Shown here piece after piece: positions 14,967-22,655 of a DNA stretch of 36,109 nucleotides. This DNA comes from Verrucomicrobiia bacterium (GTDB taxonomy: Bacteria; Verrucomicrobiota; Verrucomicrobiia; Verrucomicrobiales; DEV007): assembly GCA_020439995.1 (NCBI GenBank), contig JAGROY010000098.1, positions 1 to 36,109 of the forward strand. The letters are read 5' to 3'. The translations under genes were made by a program, and so were the position numbers. The notes beneath the pieces were generated by a model, which was not told where the DNA came from, ran no database searches, and saw only the letters and a list, made by a program, of their open reading frames with translations. Within the stretch, counting starts at the first letter, position 1, and each line of letters opens with the position of its first letter.

Positions 14967-15110
14967 GTCCCAATCTCATCCGCTCACGCCCCACCACGCA
15001 ACGATGGCTTCGGGACTACACGCCTTCAGCGCCCCAAGCGAGATCGTAAACCCTACCAACAAAGGCCTCAGACACCAAAATCACCCCGCATTTTTCCAAA
15101 CTTTTCGTCA

Positions 15111-15126
15111 AACTGACGAACTTGGG
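15111..15126 (-). repeat. Terminal inverted repeat of the IS1634-family element (right)
   Basis: Exact inverted match to 13009-13024; TTAG follows at 15127-15130. Confidence 0.88.
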
Positions 15127-15197
15127 TTAGCTCCCAAGACTGCAGCACGCAGCCATCCAATGCGGTGGGTTCGATGCTGCTCAGTGTGTTTCAACAT
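15127..15197 (-). pseudogene. VIT/CCC1-family membrane protein, 5' part
   Basis: The ATG at 15197 reads MLKHTEQHRTHRIGWLRAAV and LGAN, the usual start of a VIT-family protein, and then enters the IS1634-family element. The next expected residues, DGIVSTASL, are found on the other side of the element at 13008. The ATG is 25 bases after the stop of the multicopper oxidase gene, so the VIT gene was probably part of the same transcript. Confidence 0.82.
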
Positions 15198-15222
15198 GGG
15201 GTAACGTCCGGACGGAGCGCCC

Positions 15223-17574
15223 TTAAAAGGAGAATGCGAGGCCCGCCCCAGCTCCGAAATCGGAATGATACGAGCCGATGAGAGAGAGGTTCTTGTTGAG
15301 CATGAAGGTTGCACCCGCCTGCCATTCACAGTCTGTTAGTGTATCGTATTCGACTTCTCCGAAGACGCTCAAACGTGAGGTGAGCGGAAGTTCCTTTCCA
15401 ACGCCGACGCGGAATTCGCCCTCTGTGTCCACCCAGCCGGTTGCTTGAATCCGCAGCGGCAGGAGGTAGCGGGCCCCGAAGATTCCGCGATCTCCCAATG
15501 CACCATTGGTGAGCTGGGCACCGGCAAAGACGCTGGAGAATCGGTTGAACGAATAGTCATAGCTCAAGGTGACTTCATATTCCGTCTCCTCGACGTTCTG
15601 CCAGCCTACTTTCCAGTAGGCGTTTAGTATATTGCGAGTGTTTGAGAGGGTTACGTTTCCTTCCGTCATGTGGCTCATGCCCGCGCCGATCGTCCAGAAA
15701 TACCAGGGATCTTCGAGCAGATTGTGACGAATGTCGGCCACCTCAGGTGAAGGCTCAAAGCCATCGTAGTGCACGATCCGCGCCATCCCGCTATGCATGT
15801 GATAGAGAACGTGGCAGTGGAAGAACCAGTCACCACTGTCATTGGCGTCAAACTCGATGACCGTGGTCGACATCGGAGCGACGTTTACGGTGTGCTTTAA
15901 TGGGGAGTAGTCTCCCTGCCCGTTGATCACGCGGAAGAAATGGCCGTGAAGGTGCATTGGATGATGCATCATGGTACGGTTGATCAGGATGAATCGAGCA
16001 ACCTCCCCTTCGCGAACGGTGATCTTGTCTTGCTCGTGTAGTGCTTTGTTGTTGAGCAGCCAGACATAGCGGCTCATATTCCCATCCAACGTGAGGCGGA
16101 TGTCGCGGCGAGGTTTGTCATTGGCGTAATTGGTAGGATTAAGCGCGCGCAGCTTTGAGTAATTGGGCCAAGGGCGCCGGGGATCCATCCCATCGACCGC
16201 CTTATCCATCTCACCCATCGAATGGCCTCCTTTTGCCATCTTGGAGTTCCCCCCATGATCCATTCCCTGCATCTCTCCACTACTCATCATGGAGTGATCC
16301 ATTCCTGACATGTCTCCCATTGGCTGGTTGGACGGCATGGCCATCTCCGCGTGGGGAGATGCGCTTTCTGACATGTTCATTGGCATTGCCATCCCATGGG
16401 CATTCATATCCATGCCACTCTCCATCTTCATCCCCCCCATATCCGTGTCTCCCATGTTCATGCCGGGCTGATCGAACGCCCCCGCTTCGACTTTAGCATC
16501 AGACATGCCCATGCTTCCTGCTGGAGTAATCGCGGTCATGCTCCGAAGGGTCACGCCTCCCATGAGGGCATACAGGTCAGGCTTCACAACATCAGGGGCT
16601 GGATGCTTTTCACCCTGACCGATCCAGACAGAAGCGTATCCAGACCCATCGTGCGCTGTCGCTCGCAGCTCGTAGCTACCACTCTTCGGCACTGTCACCA
16701 ATACGTCATATGTTTCGGCGATGGTGATGAGGAAACGATTCTCTTCGAAGGGTTGGACGTCTACTCCGTCACTTGAAATGATCTTCATCGGCCCACCAGC
16801 GAACTCCACGAAGAAGTAGGTCGTGGCAGAGCCGTCAATGAGCCGCAGGCGCAATCGCTGTCCCGGCTTGGCACTGATGTGAGACTCTGGCTGGCCGTTG
16901 GCCAAAAACTTGTCATAGGCCACATCGGCGATATCCATCGGCGGCATGCGCGTGAGCTCGCGTTTGAAGAAGTTGCCTGCCTGACCCGCCTTCGCAGCGC
17001 CAAGCACGCTTTGAGCGCTTCCTTTCTTGACCGAGTACCACTCGCTTCCGCGCTTCAAGGTGCGCATGATCTCGTGCGGATTCTCATCGCTCCAATCGGA
17101 AAGCAGAATGACTTCGTCGCGAATCCCTCCATAGCGGTTCTGTTTCGGTTCGATAGCGATCGAGCCATAGACGCCTTGTTGCTCCTGAAGACCGGAATGT
17201 GAGTGATACCAGTAGGTTCCCGCGTGAGTAATGGGAAAGCGATAGGTAAACGTAGTGCCTGGGGCAATCGGTGGATAAGTTAGGTAAGGCACGCCATCCT
17301 GGTCATTGGGAAGCAAGATTCCGTGCCAGTGAATGGAGGTGGCGACCTTCATCTTGTTGTGAACGTGTATCACTGCCTGGTCGCCCTCACGAAAACGCAA
17401 AGTCGGGCCTGGGATGCCGCCATTGATGGTCATCGCCGGACGGTCTTTGCCGGTGAAATTCACCGTGCCATGATCGATCGTCAGGTGATGCTCGACCGTT
17501 CGGGCCCGCAGCGGAGACAGGCTCGTGAGCAAGAGAGACGTCGCCAGGATAGCCAACTTGTGAAGAGGTGTCAT
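15223..17574 (-). CDS. copA: CopA-type multicopper oxidase fused to a CopB-like outer-membrane domain
   Basis: This 783-residue protein has a signal peptide (residues 1-24) and a CopA/PcoA multicopper oxidase body. Copper ligand motifs are HWHG (82-85), HSH (124-126), HPMHLHG (538-544) and HCHVLYHMHSGM (586-597), the full type 1, 2 and 3 set. Residues about 353-463 are extremely Met-, Gly- and His-rich (GMDM, MGGMKM, GMDHSMM), as in CopA Cu(I)-binding inserts. From about 620 the sequence switches to a CopB/PcoB-like beta-barrel: YFWTIGAGMSH, GARYLLPLRIQATGWVD, LNKNLSLIGSYHSDFGAGAGL and terminal Phe. CopA oxidises Cu(I) in the periplasm, and CopB is normally a separate outer-membrane partner. 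Here they are one chain, although the barrel part (about 160 residues) is shorter than usual CopB. The VIT gene begins 25 bases downstream. Confidence 0.93.
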   Translation of the reverse strand: MTPLHKLAILATSLLLTSLSPLRARTVEHHLTIDHGTVNFTGKDRPAMTINGGIPGPTLRFREGDQAVIHVHNKMKVATSIHWHGILLPNDQDGVPYLTYPPIAPGTTFTYRFPITHAGTYWYHSHSGLQEQQGVYGSIAIEPKQNRYGGIRDEVILLSDWSDENPHEIMRTLKRGSEWYSVKKGSAQSVLGAAKAGQAGNFFKRELTRMPPMDIADVAYDKFLANGQPESHISAKPGQRLRLRLIDGSATTYFFVEFAGGPMKIISSDGVDVQPFEENRFLITIAETYDVLVTVPKSGSYELRATAHDGSGYASVWIGQGEKHPAPDVVKPDLYALMGGVTLRSMTAITPAGSMGMSDAKVEAGAFDQPGMNMGDTDMGGMKMESGMDMNAHGMAMPMNMSESASPHAEMAMPSNQPMGDMSGMDHSMMSSGEMQGMDHGGNSKMAKGGHSMGEMDKAVDGMDPRRPWPNYSKLRALNPTNYANDKPRRDIRLTLDGNMSRYVWLLNNKALHEQDKITVREGEVARFILINRTMMHHPMHLHGHFFRVINGQGDYSPLKHTVNVAPMSTTVIEFDANDSGDWFFHCHVLYHMHSGMARIVHYDGFEPSPEVADIRHNLLEDPWYFWTIGAGMSHMTEGNVTLSNTRNILNAYWKVGWQNVEETEYEVTLSYDYSFNRFSSVFAGAQLTNGALGDRGIFGARYLLPLRIQATGWVDTEGEFRVGVGKELPLTSRLSVFGEVEYDTLTDCEWQAGATFMLNKNLSLIGSYHSDFGAGAGLAFSF

Positions 17575-17692
17575 AATAAAATGTGAGTGCCCAGGAGGCG
17601 AGACGGTCGTCCAAAAAAAAGATTTACTTAAGAGGTCTTAAGCATTTTTGATACATCGCCCAAGCAGCGAAGTCAATCAAAGCAGCGCAACT
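17575..17692. promoter_or_regulatory. Upstream region of the multicopper oxidase gene
   Basis: This AT-rich stretch between the MCO start and the upstream hairpin holds CTTAAG-AGGT-CTTAAG at 17627-17642, a repeated 6-bp palindrome that could be an operator. No convincing -35/-10 pair or Shine-Dalgarno stands out before the ATG at 17574. Confidence 0.35.
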
Positions 17693-17721
17693 AGCGGTCG
17701 GTGCCCGGAGCACCGACCGCT
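17693..17721 (-). terminator. Strong hairpin, probable terminator after the DUF3347-like gene
   Basis: Perfect 12-bp arms AGCGGTCGGTGC and GCACCGACCGCT enclose a 5-base loop. It lies 19 bases after the stop at 17740 on the minus strand. No clean T-run follows, so termination may be partial or factor-assisted. Confidence 0.65.
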
Positions 17722-17739
17722 GTAGACTTTGCCAGAAAA

Positions 17740-18195
17740 CTACTTCTTCGGGCCGCCGCAGTGGGCCATCTTTGCCCCGAAATAAGGGTTGTTCACCTTG
17801 CTGTCAGCGCTCAGCCAAACGCCTTTGCCGTCTTTGACCATCGGGCAGGCCATGACGGTATAGCCGTCCACTTTGTGCATCTTCGCCAGTTTGACGGCAT
17901 CGGCACTGAGCGTCTTGAAGGCCTCACGTGCCGCTGCAATGTCTTTCGCATCGGCGACCGACTTTGCAGACTTTGCCAGGGCTCCATTAGCGTCGACCTC
18001 AATGATCCCAGTCGCGGCTTTCTTGGCCTTGCCCAGGTCGTCTTTGTAAAGGCTGTCGGCGACTGCGACATAGGCTTTAAGCGAGTGCCCAGCATGCGCC
18101 GCGTGGTCGGCCGCTTTGGTCTCTTGAGCCATCAGCCCGTTCGTGGCGAGACTGGCAATGGCGATCGATAGGAATGATTTCAGGATGTTCTTCAT
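17740..18195 (-). CDS. Exported DUF3347-like copper-associated protein
   Basis: This 151-residue protein has a signal peptide (residues 1-23, ending NGLMA). A His-rich segment follows (ADHAAHAGH, about 29-37), then a helical region. The C-terminus has VMACPMVKDGKGVWLSAD and NPYFGAKMAHCGG, the conserved Met/Cys/His end seen in DUF3347 domains, which also occur at the ends of CusB-type adaptors. Cys, Met and His at these positions probably bind Cu(I) or Ag(I) in the periplasm. It is followed by a strong hairpin, so the copper oxidase downstream may have its own promoter. Confidence 0.75.
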   Translation of the reverse strand: MKNILKSFLSIAIASLATNGLMAQETKAADHAAHAGHSLKAYVAVADSLYKDDLGKAKKAATGIIEVDANGALAKSAKSVADAKDIAAAREAFKTLSADAVKLAKMHKVDGYTVMACPMVKDGKGVWLSADSKVNNPYFGAKMAHCGGPKK

Positions 18196-18303
18196 TGGAT
18201 TGGATTGTTAGATATTGGATTTCGCATGTAGAACACCGACGCACCGGCTGCCCCTGAAACATTCTTTCGGAATTCAGAGATTCCATCGATTGCTTTTCGA
18301 GAT

Positions 18304-19518
18304 TCAATGGGAGTGCACTTGATGCAGGCCTTGCCAACCACTCCACGCCATGTACGCGGCGAGCAATATCAACAGCGCACAGGAAACGTAAGGTGCCTTT
18401 CGCATGACTTCGGTGAAACCATTGAACCGCTTTTGAGCATGGTGGACACTCCAAGCCGCAGTGGCTCCCACCGTCACCATCGTTAATGCTAGGCCGAAGC
18501 TGAAGGCTGCTACAATAGAGAATCCTAGCACCGCTTTCTTCAACTGAAGGCACACCAGCAATATGGTGAAGGCAGCAGGACAGGGCATCAGACCGCCGGT
18601 GATTCCAAAGAGGACGATCTGCGGTGTGGTCACAGTACGATTGGAGAAGCGCCGGGCAATGTCTTCGGCATGAGCACGTTCATGCGCATCCTGATAGACG
18701 TCACCCTCTGCCTGCATTTCCTCGACAATCGAAGTCTGGTGATGATGATCCTCGCTGAATCTCAATCGATAACTGTGCGCATGATCATCGTGACTCAGTG
18801 TCACCGTGACCATGAACTCATGAGGTTCAGGCAGAATAGCGGTCGATTCCCAGAAACCGTCGCCAGGTTCAAACTTGAATAGTTGGGTGCGACCATCAAA
18901 TCGCGCTGTTTCGATGGTCAGCGTCATGCCTTTGCTTATCGGTAGGGCATCACCGTTTGCCTTGCATGGGTAAATGCGAAAGCGCGGCGGCGTCCCATCT
19001 TCGAAGATGGCGATTTCGAGCCAGCCGTGACCGGTGTCGAGCATCATTCCTCGATTGGGGCCGTGGCCGGGCTTCGCCGACGGGCGGATGGAACTGTCGG
19101 TGGCAATCAGCTCGCCAGCCAGCGGGGCATCATGGTCATGCGAGTGATCATGGGTGTGACTGCTACCTGCGGCTTCCCTTACCTCGCGCCGCGTACGGAA
19201 ATACATCCAGACGGCAAGACCAAAGATAATCACTGCCGAGCCAATTTGCAGGTAGGGCTCGACGGTTTCTGCATTCCATTGACTGCCATAGTGCAGTGCC
19301 AGCGCCGCGAGCAACCAGATGATGAGAGAGTGCGAAACGGCAGCGGACAATCCCAACAGCACCGCTTGAGCGATCGTCCCCCGGATTGCGATGATGAACG
19401 CGGCCATCATCGTTTTAGAATGGCCTGGCTCCAACCCATGCAAGGCTCCTAACAGGATGGCGACAGGCACGTACAGCCATACGTGGCCGCTGTTGAGGTA
19501 TTCGCTAAAGTTGTCCAT
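18304..19518 (-). CDS. rcnA: RcnA/NicO-type nickel/cobalt exporter with an inserted CzcB-like domain
   Basis: This 404-residue inner-membrane protein has the NicO/RcnA signature GALHGLEPGHSKTMMAAF in the first membrane region and GLMPCPAAFTILLVCLQLKKA in the second half. RcnA exports Ni(II) and Co(II). The His-rich loop (HTHDHSHDHD, 121-130, and EDHHH, 256-260) is normal for the family. Between them, about residues 164-257, is an extra domain (HGWLEIAIFEDGTPPRFRIY, LTIETARFDGRTQLFKFEPGD, EPHEFMVTVTLSHDDHAHSY) that resembles the N-terminal domain of some CzcB-type adaptor proteins. The gene is 38 bases downstream of its predicted repressor gene, in the same direction. Confidence 0.85.
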   Translation of the reverse strand: MDNFSEYLNSGHVWLYVPVAILLGALHGLEPGHSKTMMAAFIIAIRGTIAQAVLLGLSAAVSHSLIIWLLAALALHYGSQWNAETVEPYLQIGSAVIIFGLAVWMYFRTRREVREAAGSSHTHDHSHDHDAPLAGELIATDSSIRPSAKPGHGPNRGMMLDTGHGWLEIAIFEDGTPPRFRIYPCKANGDALPISKGMTLTIETARFDGRTQLFKFEPGDGFWESTAILPEPHEFMVTVTLSHDDHAHSYRLRFSEDHHHQTSIVEEMQAEGDVYQDAHERAHAEDIARRFSNRTVTTPQIVLFGITGGLMPCPAAFTILLVCLQLKKAVLGFSIVAAFSFGLALTMVTVGATAAWSVHHAQKRFNGFTEVMRKAPYVSCALLILLAAYMAWSGWQGLHQVHSH

Positions 19519-19556
19519 AGGTATCGTGTTTTTGTGGTAGAGCGTCAGGGAATCTC

Positions 19557-19841
19557 TCAGCGCAGGTACTTCCGAAGTACATCGATCAGCTCTTCGGCAG
19601 CCTCGATGGGATCTTCAGCATGAGAGCCTGCTTCTCCATCGTTCATCACATGATGGCGAATGTGCCCTTCGAGGATCTCCAGCATTAGTCCGTTGATCGC
19701 CCCCCGGAAGGCCGCGAGAGTGTGCAACACCTCGTTGCATTCTTTGTCCTCCTCGACGGAACGGCGAAGACCTTCAAGTTGGCCTTGAAGGCGCCGAATT
19801 CGGGCGAGCAGATGTGGTTTCTCTTTCTGTGTGTGTGCCAT
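19557..19841 (-). CDS. rcnR: RcnR-type Ni/Co-responsive repressor (CsoR/RcnR family)
   Basis: This 94-residue all-helical protein belongs to the CsoR/RcnR/FrmR family. The metal ligands known in RcnR are all present at the same positions: His3, Cys35, His60 and His64 (MAH; DKECNEVL; GHIRHHV). That pattern favours Ni(II)/Co(II) sensing over copper or formaldehyde sensing. Apo-RcnR binds G-tract DNA and represses rcnA until metal binds. A G-tract site lies just upstream of this gene and rcnA is just downstream, so autoregulation of an rcnR-rcnA transcript is likely. Confidence 0.9.
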   Translation of the reverse strand: MAHTQKEKPHLLARIRRLQGQLEGLRRSVEEDKECNEVLHTLAAFRGAINGLMLEILEGHIRHHVMNDGEAGSHAEDPIEAAEELIDVLRKYLR

Positions 19842-19857
19842 GATCGTTGATCATATA

Positions 19858-19880
19858 GCATAGGGGGGTAGGGTATTCAA
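19858..19880 (-). promoter_or_regulatory. G-tract operator for the RcnR-like repressor
   Basis: The plus strand reads ATA, six G (19863-19868), TA, GGG, TATT. A G-tract flanked by AT-rich bases is the known RcnR-type site. It lies 17-39 bases upstream of the rcnR ATG. I see only one full tract. Confidence 0.65.
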
Positions 19881-20002
19881 CATCGACTAGAGAGATGTCC
19901 GAACTCAGATTCCCACATCACTGTTGTGTCACGGCCCCCTGCCCACGCAACTTTCTGGCAACCAATCATTCCGGAGCGGTAACGCCTGCCGTTCCACGAT
20001 CA

Positions 20003-21112
20003 CTAATCCTGCGTCATCGCGTAAGCGGCATCGATCACGGAACTTTCAAAGTCGTTGGGTGCTTCGAAGTGTGGCATGTGCCCGGCATTCTCAATCCATA
20101 CTAACCGTTTGCCCTTGGGGGCATCAACTTTGGCGCTGTACCGCTCGATCAACTCGCCCGGAATGAGTGGATCTTCCCGCCCTTGAATGAACGTCACTGG
20201 GATCCGAAAAGAAGGAATCTCTTCAAAAAGATTCACGGTTCCGAGCGGCGACCATAAATAATCAATTGAGAAGCGCATCCCATTTCGGAAGCGATTCAGA
20301 TCTGCGAGAGTATAATAAGGAGAACTCACCAGGGCAGTCATGAGTTGACGTTTTTCGATATATCGTTGGTCTTGTAGCTCGGCCAGCCATCGACACGCAA
20401 TCAGGTGATCGTCAGGCTTGGCGAATGGCGGAGCTCCGATCGATTTCAGTTCATCGATTGCCGTTTTATTGCCAGCCGCCACGGCCTTAGCAAGCGTCCG
20501 CTCGTAGAGCAACGTTTGCGTTCCCATCACATCTGTCACCTGGCTGACGCCAATGTAGGTGTGATAGAGTTCAGGATGGCGCGCCGCCGCCTTCGCTCCG
20601 ATCACTGATCCCCATGAGTGCCCTAGCAGGAAGATTTTATCCTTCTCGAACCGGGTGATCAATAGTTCCGACAACTCTTTCGTATCCGATATGAATTGAT
20701 CGACGTTCATCGATCTCGAAGGCACAGTGTCAGTGTACGATTTACCCGCGCCCCGCTGATCCCATTGAACTACGACAAACTTTTTTTCGAGACCGGCGTT
20801 CAAATGACAAAATGGCATATTGGGAACACCAGGGCCGCCATGAACGAACAATAAGATCGCTGCCGTGGCATCGTGACCTCGAATCAGGATCCACTGATCA
20901 ATTCCACCGAGGTTCACTTTCTCAAGTGAATCAATGCCTGGAGGAGCCACAATTCTGGTCGCTTTAGCGATGCGGTTCTGCGCCAACCGGCGGACGCCCA
21001 TTCCAGATATCACCGCAATGAGCACTAACAGTGCACTAAAAAGTGCGCATCGCGGGAGTCCCCACTTCCGCCTGCTGGACTCAATTCGGAGGTGCTGGTG
21101 ACGATTAACCAT
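20003..21112 (-). CDS. Membrane-anchored alpha/beta hydrolase, proline-iminopeptidase-like
   Basis: This 369-residue protein has a basic N-terminus and one membrane segment (about residues 20-40), so the enzyme domain probably faces the periplasm. The hydrolase fold is clear: HGGPG (91-95) for the oxyanion hole, GHSWGS with Ser166 as nucleophile, IQGREDPLIP with the acid residue, and AGHMPHFE with the catalytic His. HGGPG plus WDQRGAGKS is typical of the proline iminopeptidase-like S33 family. The substrate is unknown. Its start is 6 bases after the ECF sigma stop, so it is part of the CnrYXH-like transcript. Confidence 0.85.
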   Translation of the reverse strand: MVNRHQHLRIESSRRKWGLPRCALFSALLVLIAVISGMGVRRLAQNRIAKATRIVAPPGIDSLEKVNLGGIDQWILIRGHDATAAILLFVHGGPGVPNMPFCHLNAGLEKKFVVVQWDQRGAGKSYTDTVPSRSMNVDQFISDTKELSELLITRFEKDKIFLLGHSWGSVIGAKAAARHPELYHTYIGVSQVTDVMGTQTLLYERTLAKAVAAGNKTAIDELKSIGAPPFAKPDDHLIACRWLAELQDQRYIEKRQLMTALVSSPYYTLADLNRFRNGMRFSIDYLWSPLGTVNLFEEIPSFRIPVTFIQGREDPLIPGELIERYSAKVDAPKGKRLVWIENAGHMPHFEAPNDFESSVIDAAYAMTQD

Positions 21113-21118
21113 GATTGA

Positions 21119-21700
21119 CTACCAGGACACCATCTTCTGAAGGCGCTTGCGTGCCTGATAGAGCCGGGTCTCAACGGCTTTCGCCGTGCAGCCAAGCAGG
21201 CTCGCGATTGCGTCATGAGACATCTCCTCGAGATGAAAGAGAATGACACAATGCTTCAGTTTCTCCGGTAGCCTATCGACCGCATCACGCAGTTGGCGGG
21301 CATCGTCATTGGCTGAGGCTTCCTCCGATGGCGTCAACACTGCCTGTGCTTCCACCATCGTGCTGTCGAAAAATTCTCCTACGGAGGTCGCGGAGCGGCG
21401 TTTCTGTTTGCGGATCTGGTCGCGACAGAGGTTGGCGGCGATGGTGTAGAGCCAGGATCTGAACGGATTCGTCGGGCTGAACTTGTCTCGGTTGAAGTAA
21501 AGTTTAACGAAGGATTCCTCGAGTATTTCTGCGGCATCAGAACTGTTGTGGACGAACCGGTAGATATATCGAAAGAGCGGCTCACGGTACCGCTCCATGA
21601 GAACATTTAACGCGCCATCGTTGCCGTTCTGAAGATCCAGGATCAGTGCCAGATCTTCGCTGTCGTCGGGGAGAACCATATTTCCTGCGCGAACACTCAA
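21119..21700 (-). CDS. CnrH-like ECF sigma factor
   Basis: This 193-residue ECF sigma factor is complete. Region 2 spans about residues 25-95 (YRFVHNSSDAAEILEESFVKLY, FRSWLYTIAANLCRDQIR) and region 4 about 130-190 (LPEKLKHCVILFHLEEMSHDAIASLLGC and TAKAVETRLYQARKRLQK). It is last in the order Y-X-H after an anti-sigma-like protein and a CnrX-like sensor, the arrangement of the cnrYXH nickel/cobalt system. Its targets are probably in this island, but no promoter consensus can be proved by eye. MVLPDDSED (ATG at 21679) is an alternative start. Confidence 0.85.
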   Translation of the reverse strand: MSVRAGNMVLPDDSEDLALILDLQNGNDGALNVLMERYREPLFRYIYRFVHNSSDAAEILEESFVKLYFNRDKFSPTNPFRSWLYTIAANLCRDQIRKQKRRSATSVGEFFDSTMVEAQAVLTPSEEASANDDARQLRDAVDRLPEKLKHCVILFHLEEMSHDAIASLLGCTAKAVETRLYQARKRLQKMVSW

Positions 21701-21707
21701 TGGACGT

Positions 21708-22166
21708 TCATTCCCGTGTAAGATCGGTTCCAGTTTGATCGATAAGCTGCTGAAATTGTTCAGGTGTTAAAACAGTTCCCATTTCTACGAGGTGTTCAAT
21801 CGTGGCCTTCTGTAAGGCTGCTTGAGCCCTATGAATCTCTTCCACCGCCGCTTGCACATCTTTGGAAAAGGCCCGGTCACGCTTAAGGGCTGAGGCTAGA
21901 TCAGTATTGGAGTTCCGGATATCTGCGATGAGAGCTTTCTCCAGGGCAGCAAATCTGGATTCGATCGCCTCCATGGGCCCGTGTTGCTCTTGGGTTAATC
22001 TGAGTTTACTGTGGAGTTCGGAGTGATCTCCCGGTTGGTGGCTGTGGAACACCGGGCTCCCGGCCTCGCGCATGCGCAGGACGATCGTGGTGCCTACAGC
22101 GCAGCCGATGATCGCTACCATGCCAACCGTGAGCAGTAGGAGGATAGTCTTGCTACGGCTGCTCAT
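21708..22166 (-). CDS. CnrX-like periplasmic metal sensor
   Basis: This 152-residue protein has one N-terminal membrane anchor (about residues 7-30) and a helical periplasmic domain. Aligning it to CnrX by hand, the five metal ligands known in CnrX (H42, H46, E63, H119, M123) appear as H48, H52, E69, H125 and M129, all shifted by exactly six residues without a gap. Key segments are DHSELHSKL, EAIESRF and EHLVEMGTVLTPEQ. CnrX binds Ni(II)/Co(II) and controls release of the sigma factor through CnrY. It overlaps the anti-sigma-like gene by 4 bases and precedes the sigma gene by 7. Confidence 0.85.
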   Translation of the reverse strand: MSSRSKTILLLLTVGMVAIIGCAVGTTIVLRMREAGSPVFHSHQPGDHSELHSKLRLTQEQHGPMEAIESRFAALEKALIADIRNSNTDLASALKRDRAFSKDVQAAVEEIHRAQAALQKATIEHLVEMGTVLTPEQFQQLIDQTGTDLTRE

Positions 22167-22504
22167 GGATGGTGTGACGTGCTTGGTGCCCTTAGCAATC
22201 CCGGTGCGTTCTCCGTGAATATCGACAGGCGACTCGATTCAGTGCTACTGACGATCGCGCCTTCGGCGCTGTTGATGTTCGTGGCGACGATGACTCCGGA
22301 AATGAGGCTCACGACACTAAATGCCGCAGCGAATGCCGGCTTGGTCAGCCACTGCGGCCAGTACATAGGGCGCCAGTCCTGCGCTGCTGAGGATTGATGC
22401 CGAATTCGTCTCCAGACATTCTGCTCAAGGCTTCCCGGCCTTGGTGGCAAGTCTCCTCCTCTCAGGCGTTCGAAGGCATTGTCGATTCTTTGGTTTTCAC
22501 TCAT
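22163..22504 (-). CDS. CnrY-like anti-sigma factor
   Basis: This 113-residue protein has a short N-terminal cytoplasmic part (RIDNAFERLRGGDLPPRPGS, with helical NVWRRIRHQ), one membrane helix (about 57-77) and a short periplasmic tail that ends in HHP. Size and topology match CnrY, which holds the ECF sigma factor at the membrane. Sequence similarity is weak; the call relies on topology and on being first in the Y-X-H order with translational coupling to the CnrX-like gene. Confidence 0.68.
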   Translation of the reverse strand: MSENQRIDNAFERLRGGDLPPRPGSLEQNVWRRIRHQSSAAQDWRPMYWPQWLTKPAFAAAFSVVSLISGVIVATNINSAEGAIVSSTESSRLSIFTENAPGLLRAPSTSHHP

Positions 22505-22655
22505 GATGCGAATGCGTCAGGTTGGATTGCGATGTCATTTGGTGGCCGTTGTCGCATCGTTCCCATCCCCGCCGCAACCCGCTAGGGTGACGACGGCGAC
22601 TTAGGAAACGGCGAGTGTTAGACACCTGTCATTGAGCTTTCAGTGAACCAGTGGC
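22505..22655. promoter_or_regulatory. Upstream region of the CnrYXH-like operon
   Basis: 151 bases precede the anti-sigma gene. GGCGAC-TTAGGAAAC (plus strand, 22595-22609) resembles GGCGAACGTTAGGAAC found just upstream of czcC (28844-28859). This may be a shared promoter element. No other structure is evident. Confidence 0.35.

Larger units (their letters stand above)
13009..15126 (-). mobile_element. IS1634-family insertion sequence, complete
   Basis: The 2118-bp element is bounded by perfect 16-bp inverted repeats: CCCAAGTTCGTCAGTT at 13009-13024 and its complement at 15111-15126. A TTAG direct repeat flanks it (13005-13008 and 15127-15130), consistent with target duplication. It carries one long transposase gene and splits the VIT-family gene after the codons for AVLGAN. 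Confidence 0.88.

Noticed and set aside
13869..15116. 415-residue plus-strand frame
   Set aside because: It lies wholly antisense to the IS1634-family transposase, has no recognisable domain, and is explained by the high GC content of that gene.
17627..17642. CTTAAG-AGGT-CTTAAG as a CopR-type copper box
   Set aside because: Recorded only as a possible operator. It does not match a copper-box pattern I can recall with confidence, and no copRS pair is in the window.
18077..18553. 158-residue minus-strand frame between rcnA and the DUF3347-like gene
   Set aside because: It overlaps both genes in another frame and has no domain.
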